Positions 8,269-15,200 of a stretch of 20,292 nt of DNA are shown piece after piece. A model generated the notes under the pieces. The model was not told the DNA's origin and ran no database searches. It saw only the letters and a list, made by a program, of their open reading frames with translations. The stretch spans positions 1 to 20,292 of the forward strand of contig DJRS01000183.1 in the NCBI GenBank assembly GCA_002440145.1. Direction: 5' to 3'. This DNA comes from Verrucomicrobia bacterium UBA6354. GTDB lineage: Bacteria; Verrucomicrobiota; Kiritimatiellia; RFP12; UBA1067. The stretch's first letter is position 1; each line of letters begins with the position of its first letter. The translations under genes and the position numbers were made by a program.

Positions 8269-9761
8269 TGACAGATCTGGTCCGAGAGCGGCTGAAGACC
8301 GTTCCGGCACGCCCCGGCTGTTATCTCATGCGAGACCGCCGGGGCGCGATTATTTATGTCGGCAAGGCGAAGAATCTGCGTCGCCGCGTTTCGAGCTACT
8401 TTCGTCCGGGTGCGCGCCATCCGCCCAAGGTGCGATCCATGGTGGATACGGTCTGGGACTTTGAGTTCATGACCGTCAAAAATGATGCGGAAGCCCTTTT
8501 GACCGAAGCCTCCCTCATCAAGAAATACAAGCCGCGCTTCAACATCCTCATGCGCGACGACAAGCGCTATCTGGCTTTGCGCGCAGACCCGACGGCCGAA
8601 TGGCCGCGTTTTGCCTGCGTGCGCATTGTCCGCGACGATGGCGCCCGCTACTTCGGCCCCTTCCCCGACAGCCCCGTCGTGCGCGCGGCGAAGGACTTTG
8701 TCGAAAAACGCTATGGCATCCGTTCTTGCGCGGCGCTCGTGCCGGATGCCGCCGCGCACGCGCACTGCCTGTCGAACGTCATCCGCAATTGTTCCGCACC
8801 CTGCCTCGGAAAAATTTCCGCCGCGGACTACCGGGCGCGTTTCGAGGAGGCGTGCGCATTCTTGGAAGGCAAGCGTCCGGCCGTCCTGTCCGAGGTCGAG
8901 GCCGCCATGCGCCAAGCCGCGGGAAAAGGGGACTATGAGACGGCGGCGCGCCTGCGGGACACGTTGTTTTCGCTGAAAGAGATGACAAAGGCGCATTTTG
9001 TGCGGAAATCCCCCGAAATGCGCAAGTCTGACGCCGTGCGCGGCATAGAAGAGCTGGCTGCGGCGCTGGGGCTTCCCAAGGCACCCCGCATAATCGAATG
9101 CGTGGATATCTCAAATCTCTTCGGCGCCTATAATGTCGCCTCGCTCGTCGTGGCGCGCGAGGGGTTGCCCGATCGCCGGTACTACCGCCATTTCAGGATA
9201 AAGTCATTTGTCGGCGCGGACGACCCGCGTGCAATGGCGGAAGTCGTGCGGCGGCGATATGGACCGGATTCGACTTTGACGGCCGCCTCGCCACGCGCCG
9301 ACCTGTACATCTGCGACGGCGGACTGACCCAACTGCGGGCGGCGCGCGCCGTGTTCGCCGAACTCGGCATCCACGACATACCCACGGTCGGCCTCGCCAA
9401 ACGGCAGGAGGAAGTCGTGCTGGACGACGGGCGTCCCAATGTTTTTCTGCCGCGCGACTCCCAGGCTTTGATGGTGATTACGCGTCTCAGGGATGAAGCG
9501 CACCGATTTGCCATAACCTATCACCGCAACCTGCGCGAACGCGCGATAAGAGAGTCGGTCCTGGATGAAGTCCCCGGCATAGGCGAGGCGAAGAAAGTCA
9601 AGCTTCTGTCCCATTTCAAGTCTATTTACGGTATTGCGCGGGCCGACCCTGCCGAAATCGCCTCCGTGGCGGGCGTGGGCACGGAAATCGCACAGGAGAT
9701 CAGCCGCGCCGCGCGTGTCGTTACGCACCATGCGAATGCCGCGGAGCCGCAGAAGGAATAA
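8268..9761 (+). CDS. uvrC: Excinuclease ABC subunit C, short form
   Basis: A 497-aa nucleotide-excision-repair nuclease that cuts both sides of a UvrAB-marked lesion. Parts in order: the GIY-YIG nuclease (about 10-90; 'RPGCYLMRD...YVGKAKNLRRRVSSYF'); four cysteines C154, C167, C175, C179 (spacing x12, x7, x3) matching the UvrC iron-sulfur site; the UVR helix pair (about 205-240); the RNase H-like nuclease with D280 in 'CVDISN' and D350 in 'ICDGGLTQL', plus 'HRFAITYHRN'; and C-terminal helix-hairpin-helix repeats ('VPGIGEAKKVKLL', 'VAGVGTEIAQEI'). It is about 110 residues shorter than the roughly 610-aa E. coli protein. The missing part lies between the UVR domain and the catalytic half of the RNase H domain, while visible catalytic residues are kept. 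Translation is probably coupled to tatA. Confidence 0.95.
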   Translation: MTDLVRERLKTVPARPGCYLMRDRRGAIIYVGKAKNLRRRVSSYFRPGARHPPKVRSMVDTVWDFEFMTVKNDAEALLTEASLIKKYKPRFNILMRDDKRYLALRADPTAEWPRFACVRIVRDDGARYFGPFPDSPVVRAAKDFVEKRYGIRSCAALVPDAAAHAHCLSNVIRNCSAPCLGKISAADYRARFEEACAFLEGKRPAVLSEVEAAMRQAAGKGDYETAARLRDTLFSLKEMTKAHFVRKSPEMRKSDAVRGIEELAAALGLPKAPRIIECVDISNLFGAYNVASLVVAREGLPDRRYYRHFRIKSFVGADDPRAMAEVVRRRYGPDSTLTAASPRADLYICDGGLTQLRAARAVFAELGIHDIPTVGLAKRQEEVVLDDGRPNVFLPRDSQALMVITRLRDEAHRFAITYHRNLRERAIRESVLDEVPGIGEAKKVKLLSHFKSIYGIARADPAEIASVAGVGTEIAQEISRAARVVTHHANAAEPQKE

Positions 9762-9767
9762 AAGCTC

Positions 9768-9837
9768 GGCGAAAGGCTCGATTGGGCAGGGCGACCCCGC
9801 CTGAAAAGCGGCTCCTGCCCGTCGGATTCGCCTTTTC
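9768..9837 (+). terminator. Hairpin-rich region after uvrC, possible terminator
   Basis: Nested inverted repeats: GGCGAA (9768-9773) pairs with TTCGCC (9827-9832), GGGCAGG (9784-9790) pairs with CCTGCCC (9814-9820), and CCGC/GCGG pair inside. A short T run (TTTT) follows the outer arm. The structure lies just after the uvrC stop and before the tRNA promoter, as expected for a terminator, but the T tract is short and the loops are irregular. Confidence 0.45.
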
Positions 9838-9922
9838 GTGCGCGATTCGCGTCCCCAATGGCGTGTAAAATATGCAGAATAAGCACAAAAACAACAAATT
9901 TCGGAAAACTTAAAATAACCCC

Positions 9923-9951
9923 TTGCATTCCGGCGTCAGAAATAGTATACT
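9923..9951 (+). promoter_or_regulatory. Promoter of the tRNA cluster
   Basis: TTGCAT (9923-9928), a 17-bp spacer, then TATACT (9946-9951). The predicted start near 9958 is about 12 nt before the first tRNA, a normal arrangement for a tRNA operon. Confidence 0.7.
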
Positions 9952-9969
9952 ATACCCCGTTCCTTGATT

Positions 9970-10046
9970 GGGGCTGTAGCTCAACTGGATAGAGCATCAG
10001 ACTACGAATCTGAGGGTTGTGGGTTCGACTCCCGCCAGCCCCGCCA
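9970..10046 (+). tRNA. tRNA-Arg (anticodon ACG)
   Basis: A complete cloverleaf. Acceptor GGGGCTG pairs with CAGCCCC, the anticodon stem TCAGA/TCTGA encloses the loop CTACGAA (anticodon ACG), and the T-arm is GTGGG-TTCGACT-CCCGC. CCA is encoded. The ACG anticodon is normally deaminated to ICG by TadA. It is the first of three closely spaced tRNA genes. Confidence 0.97.
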
Positions 10047-10061
10047 ATCAGGAAACCAGAT

Positions 10062-10138
<77 letters not shown>

Positions 10139-10169
10139 AATCGAATCTGGTTCTTTTTATGAACCGCGG

Positions 10170-10246
10170 CGGACCGTAGCGCAGCCTGGTAGCGCGTTTG
10201 CTTGGGGTGCAAAAGGTCACGAGTTCAAATCTCGTCGGTCCGACCA
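10170..10246 (+). tRNA. tRNA-Pro (anticodon GGG)
   Basis: Acceptor CGGACCG pairs with CGGTCCG, anticodon stem TTTGC/GCAAA encloses TTGGGGT (anticodon GGG), and CCA is encoded. A tyrosine recombinase gene begins 141 nt downstream in the same direction, so the 3' end of this tRNA is the obvious candidate attachment site. Confidence 0.97.
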
Positions 10247-10328
10247 GTTGAATGTGAGAAATATAGCGGATTTGTTGGGGATTTTCGCCGTTTTCCCTGC
10301 GTAAAACCGTCGGTGAAAAAGTGCTCTT

Positions 10329-10358
10329 TAGGACTTTCTAGGACACTTTAGGACACTT
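10329..10358 (+). repeat. Three TAGGAC direct repeats at 10-bp spacing upstream of the integrase
   Basis: TAGGAC occurs at 10329-10334, 10339-10344 and 10349-10354. The full units are 'taggactttc', 'taggacactt' and 'taggacactt'. Exact 10-bp phasing puts all three on one face of the helix. They lie between the tRNA and the integrase ribosome site, as expected for arm-type integrase sites, an excisionase site, or an autoregulatory operator. Confidence 0.7.
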
Positions 10359-10386
10359 TGAGCCGACATTTGCAAAGGAAAATGCA

Positions 10387-11610
10387 ATGAAAAGAAGAGA
10401 CTGCCGCAAGCCAAGAGGCTCTGTGTATGTGAACAACGGCTACTGGTTCCTGTCCGTCAAACTGCCGGGCGAATCCAAGCGCAAGAAGTATTCACTTTGC
10501 GCGCCTGGCTCCGACAGGGCCATGCGCGCCGACCGTCCAAAGGAAATGGCGATAGAAGCCGCGCACCGCATTTGGGAGAATGCCACCCGCCAATACAAGG
10601 TCGCCCCCACCACAAGCATAACCGTGGACGAACTCTGCATTCGCTTCCTGCAATATGCCGACATTTACTACCGCGGCGGCTCGGAAGCGCACAACTGTGC
10701 GTGTGCGGTGCGGCAGTTTCGCGAACTTTTCGGGACGCGGGTGGTGGCGGAACTCATCCACAGCGATCTGCTCGCCGTGCGCGACGCGATGATACGCCGC
10801 GATCTTGCCCGCGTGACCGTGAACCGCTACATGCGGATAATCACCCACAGGCTCGTGCCGTGGGCACTGGACGAGAGCCTCATCCGCGCGGCCACGGCCG
10901 CGGAACTCTCGCAGGTGCGCCCCCTCAAACGCAACCGCTCGACGGCACGGGAGACCGCCCCCGTGTTCGCCGTCAACGATGCGCTCGTGGGAAAGACGCT
11001 CGCGTTCATGCTCCCGAACACCGCCGACATGGTGCGCGTGCACAGGCTGACCGGGATGCGTCCCGACGAAATCTGCAACTTGCGCTGGTCGGACATCGAC
11101 ACGAGCCAGACGCCGTGGGTGTACCGTCCCCAGCACCACAAGAACGAATGGCGGAACCATCCGCGCGTCGTGCTGATCGGTCCGCAGGCACGGGCGATAC
11201 TCGCGCGGCACAAAGGCGAGGAGGAATATCCGTTCAGCCCGCAAAAGGCGGTGCGGGAGTGGATGCAGGAGAAGCGGACGAAGCGGACAAGCCCGTTCTA
11301 TCCGTGCCGTGACGAGGCGTACAGCCGTGCGAAAGCGCACGCGCAGCGCGTGCCGCGGGACCATTGGGACACGCAGGCGTACGGGAGCACGATCCACGCG
11401 GCGTGCCGGCGTGGCGGGCTGGAGAATTGGGCGCCGAACCAACTGCGGCACGCCTTCGGCACGGAGGTACGGCGGAGGTTCGGGCTGGACGCGGCGCGTG
11501 CGGCGTTGGGGCACGCCAACGGCGGATGCGTGACCGACCGCTATTCTTTCGAAGCGATAGAGGATGAACAAATCGCACAGGCGCGCGAAGCCGTCGAGAC
11601 GCTCGGGTAG
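10387..11610 (+). CDS. Tyrosine recombinase / phage-type integrase
   Basis: A 407-aa site-specific recombinase, with AAGGAA (10375-10380) 6 nt upstream of the ATG. The N-terminal 75 residues are basic (a possible arm-binding part, 'RGSVYVNNGYWFLSVKLPG'). A helical core-binding domain covers about 75-180, and the catalytic domain about 190-400. Active-site residues seen: R225 in 'TGMRPDEICNLRW', R354-H355 in 'NQLRHAFGTEV', H376 in 'LGHANGG', and the nucleophile Y386 in 'VTDRYSF'. The usual His of the HxxR box is N351. This NxLRH variant is, to my knowledge, common in integrases of planctomycete/verrucomicrobial genomes. Position next to tRNA-Pro and the phased repeats indicates integration at that tRNA. 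The gene appears intact, so the element may still be mobile. Confidence 0.93.
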   Translation: MKRRDCRKPRGSVYVNNGYWFLSVKLPGESKRKKYSLCAPGSDRAMRADRPKEMAIEAAHRIWENATRQYKVAPTTSITVDELCIRFLQYADIYYRGGSEAHNCACAVRQFRELFGTRVVAELIHSDLLAVRDAMIRRDLARVTVNRYMRIITHRLVPWALDESLIRAATAAELSQVRPLKRNRSTARETAPVFAVNDALVGKTLAFMLPNTADMVRVHRLTGMRPDEICNLRWSDIDTSQTPWVYRPQHHKNEWRNHPRVVLIGPQARAILARHKGEEEYPFSPQKAVREWMQEKRTKRTSPFYPCRDEAYSRAKAHAQRVPRDHWDTQAYGSTIHAACRRGGLENWAPNQLRHAFGTEVRRRFGLDAARAALGHANGGCVTDRYSFEAIEDEQIAQAREAVETLG

Positions 11611-11670
11611 GCGAACGGCGGGTAGGCGGACGGCGCCGCGCACGGCAGAACCCGCGGGGGACACGGGGAC

Positions 11671-11700
11671 TTGACGGCGGACGCCGGGATATGGTACAAT
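11671..11700 (+). promoter_or_regulatory. Promoter-like sequence between the convergent genes
   Basis: TTGACG (11671-11676), 18 bp, TACAAT (11695-11700). It points rightward, into the 3' end of the minus-strand nuclease-like gene. A transcript starting near 11707 would first cover a 19-codon frame (ATG 11719 to TAA 11778) that has only a poorly spaced ribosome site, and would then run antisense to the nuclease-like gene. It could be a small RNA, an antisense transcript or a chance match. Confidence 0.4.
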
Positions 11701-11783
11701 ACGGAGCGTGCGAGGAAATGGTCCGTACGCCAGTACTCGATGTCCGTGGCGGAGGCAGTACGGCTCTGCGCTCCTAACCTTCT

Positions 11784-12239
11784 TCATCTCAGCCGTCCCT
11801 TTCGGTTCGGCACGAAAGTAAAGGCCTGCTTGACGGTGCCCGTTTCTGTGTCTGCGATGACGAGCATTCCGAAATTCCTGAAGGCTTTGGCATAGGCGGT
11901 ACGGCCCGGAATGGCACGATGGTCGTGCTCGACGGCATCCGGGCGGCGCACGGCGTCAACGGCAAATTCCAGATGTTTAAGCCGGCTGTCTATATCGTGC
12001 GGATGGTGTTCGACGCTTTCAATATGGTCGAGAAGCCGTGTGCCAAAGCCGATGCGAGCCCCCGCGGGATCGTCCGCATAAAAACCCTCTTTGAGGGCCC
12101 GGCGCGACAAATAGGCCTCCAGCTTTTCCGGGTGTTTCGTTGCCAGTATCTTCTTGACGAGGGGAGAATGGGCGTGGCGGGGGTGGGTGCACCCCGCCGC
12201 GCCAACGAAGCCGCCGTCCTGCGGGCAGTGCGCGCTCAT
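11784..12239 (-). CDS. Putative phage-associated barnase/EndoU/colicin/RelE-like nuclease domain protein
   Basis: A 151-aa protein whose ATG overlaps the stop of the giant Cys-rich gene (ATGA), so it is translationally coupled to it. The N-terminus has Cys/His spacing that could bind metal (H4, C5, C17, H19, H22, H24). The body reads as a compact alpha+beta domain: 'GFGTRLLDHIESVEHHPHD', then 'KHLEFAVDAVRRPDAVE', 'PGRTAYAKAF', 'GMLVIADTETG' and 'VKQAFTFVP'. The order His-containing helix, helix ending in 'R-x-PD', then two or three strands with conserved basic and Tyr residues resembles the phage-linked nuclease superfamily described with MuF-type polymorphic toxins. This is pattern-level recognition only, so a toxic RNase role is an inference. 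No immunity gene is evident beside it. A DNA-binding or structural role remains possible. Confidence 0.55.
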   Translation of the reverse strand: MSAHCPQDGGFVGAAGCTHPRHAHSPLVKKILATKHPEKLEAYLSRRALKEGFYADDPAGARIGFGTRLLDHIESVEHHPHDIDSRLKHLEFAVDAVRRPDAVEHDHRAIPGRTAYAKAFRNFGMLVIADTETGTVKQAFTFVPNRKGRLR

Positions 12240-15200
12240 TGTCCGGTCGCCGTCTGGGCGATGTTGGTCGAGACGTTGGGGTCGTAGACCGTCGAGCCGT
12301 TCGCGTAGTTCACGGTGACGCGCGACGGTCCGCCGCCGCCGCCGTGATACCAGTTGAAGACTATTCCCGGGGAAGGCTCGGACAAGTTTGGCGCATTGAT
12401 GGTCACGATGCCCGACCCATGCAGCGCATAATCGCCAATGGTTTTACCGGGGAAATCAAGCGTTTTCAGGCTTGTGCAGTATGCGAACGCCTCGCGCTGC
12501 ACGAGTGCCGCCTTGGGGATGACGACGTTCGTCAGCGACGTGCAGCCGTAGAACATGTAGTGCCCGACCGTGCCGAGTTTCGGGAAGACGGCTTCCTCCA
12601 GGCCGGTGCAGCCCATCAAGAGGCCGCCGCCGGAGCCCCCGAAGACGTCGGCCTGGAAGCGGCGGATCCCAGCGCCCGCGAAGCCGCAGCCCTTCGTTTC
12701 GTCGTCAAAGCTCGCCGTCATGGCCGTTCCGGCCAGTTTCGGCAGGCGCAAGTCCACGCGTGCGCCCTTGAAGGCGTTTTCGAACGCGGCGGAGGAGACG
12801 ACGCGGAGGTTCGTGAAGGAGACCGACTGCAGGTTCGTGCATCCGGCGAACGCGTCTTTGAAGGCGGCGTCGCCGACGTTGGTGACGAAATTGAAGTTGA
12901 GCGCGCGGATGTCGTTCTTCGTGCCGAAGGTGTTCCTGAACGCGTTGGGTTCGATGTTGTAGACGGGATCGTCGCCGTCGAGCACCTTCAGATCCTTCCC
13001 GTTCCAGCTCGTCAGCAGGGCGGCGACGTCCGCGGCCGACAGGTTCTCGTGTCCGGCCGGAATCTTGCCGGGGGGATCGTCCGTCGTGCCGCCGGACTCT
13101 TCGCCGCAGACTTCGCCGCAGGTCACGCACGTACCGTAGCCGTAGTAGCAGGCGTCGCAACCGCAGGACGTGCAGGGGCAATCGCCGTAGCAGGCTTGTG
13201 GCGGGTGGGTATTGTGCGCGCCGTGCGGGGTCGATTCGTCGCGTTCCGTCTTGTAGCCGCAGCGTTCGCACTTGTCCGTGACATGGTACGTGCGGATTGT
13301 GCCGTGGCAGATTTGGCAGGTGGTTTCCGATTTGAGCGTGCGGGAGACTTCCTCCATCCGGTGCAGGCGCGACGTCTCCTTGCACCAGCACACGCACTTG
13401 TCGTCGTCGAAGCCGTGCTCCTTGCAGCGGCCGCACCGGCAGGAGCAGCTTCCCTCGTCGAACGTGTGGATGGTCTTGCCGTCCTTCGTGAGATTCGCAT
13501 TCCAGCCGCAGACGCGGCAGGCCTGCGGACATTCGGAGGGGTCGAATCCGACGTGGGCCGCGCCGCAGGAGCACAGGCACTCCTTCCCGACCTCGGGATA
13601 GCGGCCGGCGTGGAAGCCCCAGAACATGTCGGGCGGATAGTCGCCCGCGCCGAATTCCCCGCAGGCGCATCCGCAGGCGTTCGCCGCGCGGGTGTGCGAA
13701 GTCTTGTCCGCGTCGGGCGCGGAGGCGAGCGTGTCCGTCACGAGCCGCTTGCAGGTCGCGCAGATGCGCGTGCACCCGCTCTGCTGCGCGCCCTTGTGGT
13801 AGACGCCGCAGACGCAGACGCACGCGTTCGCGAGATATTCGTGGCGACCAGGCTCGGGGTTCTTCGTCTTGCCGCACCAGCACAGGCACTTGCCGCTTGC
13901 GTGGTTGTGGAGGGGGCTTTCGGGGGCGGGTGCGGTTATCTTCCCGCACTTGCATCCGCATTCGTCAAAGAGGGTTTTCGTGTGGTCGGATTCCGTGGCT
14001 TTCAGCCCGGCGGCGACGCCCGTCTGCGCCTTGTAGACGTAGTTGCACTTGCCCGCGCAGACGTTGGGGCAGTAGGCGCTTCCGCCGGGGGTTTTGTGCA
14101 TGGTCTTGCAGTCGCAGAGGCAGTCCTGCGCGGAATAGCCGTGCAGTTCGGCGGGGTCGGACGCCGGGCGCGTCGTCCGCGCGCCGCACCGGCAGACGCA
14201 GGAATGGTCGCCCCAGGCGTGGAGCGGGGAGGTCGAGGAAATAGGCTTGCCGTTTTCGCCCCACTCGCCGCATTTGCATCCGCAAACGAGGCCGTCGCGG
14301 CCTATTGCCGTGTGGTCATCCTCCGTCGCGGGAACGAGCGTCGCGGTTTCCTCGGCGTCCGCCTGCGCGGCGCGGTGCGATTCGCCGTCCACTTTTATGC
14401 GGCAGACGTTTTCGCATCCGGCCTCAGGCAGGCGGAAGTGCCACTTGCCGCCCGTGCCGTCCCCGTAGCACCGGCAGGAGTTGGGCATCTTGTAGTGGAA
14501 GGCGGGGATGTCCGTGGCGGGCGTGACGGCGCCGCACCGGCATCCGCAATGCGTGGCTTTCGCCGGTTCGAAGGATTCGTGGTATTCGGCGGCGTTGGCC
14601 TGCGTGATCTTGACGACGACGGGGACGGCGTCTTCGAAGACGTAGGCGTCGAGAAGCGTGCCTTCCGTCGCGGCATGGGTCTGACAGGCGGCGCAGACCT
14701 TGGGGCACGCCCCGCCCGTCTTCGGCTTGTGCATGGCGCGGCAGAGACAGCGGCAGTCGCCGTCGGGCCACAAATGGAGCTTGAAGTCGTCGGCGGGGGC
14801 CGTGGCGTCGTATTCGCCGCAGTCGCAACCGCAACGCACGCCCAGCGGATCGGGCACGTGGATGCCGTTTTCGGGGTCGCAGGTCGCGGGCAGTCCGGAG
14901 ACGGTCTTTTCCAATTTCGCGCCGCAGCCGCCGCCGCCCCAGGAGGAGGCGACGCAGGTCATTTCGAGCACGATCGCGCCGGCGGCCTCGCTCTTTATGT
15001 ACATGGTGCCCCAAATGTGGGCTTCCGACTCCCTGCCGCAGGCGCAGGCGTGGACGTCGCCGTTGTTGACGGCGCCTTTGTGGGTTTCGGGTTTGGCGGG
15101 GTCGGCCGTCTGGCAGGCCGTGCAGACGCGGTTGCCGCACGCGTCCGTCCCGTAGTCGTGTGGAAACTGGAAGTCCTTGCACTGGGCGCAGCGGCATTTG

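Noticed and set aside
11610..11783. Possible diversity-generating retroelement template or variable repeat
   Set aside because: Repeated 'gtac' and 'ggcgga' motifs prompted the idea, but there is no reverse transcriptase, no paired near-identical repeat with adenine-specific changes, and no C-type lectin fold in the window.
10492..11787. Minus-strand open frame opposite the integrase
   Set aside because: The plus-strand integrase has all catalytic motifs; the antisense frame is Arg/Val/His-rich with no domain.
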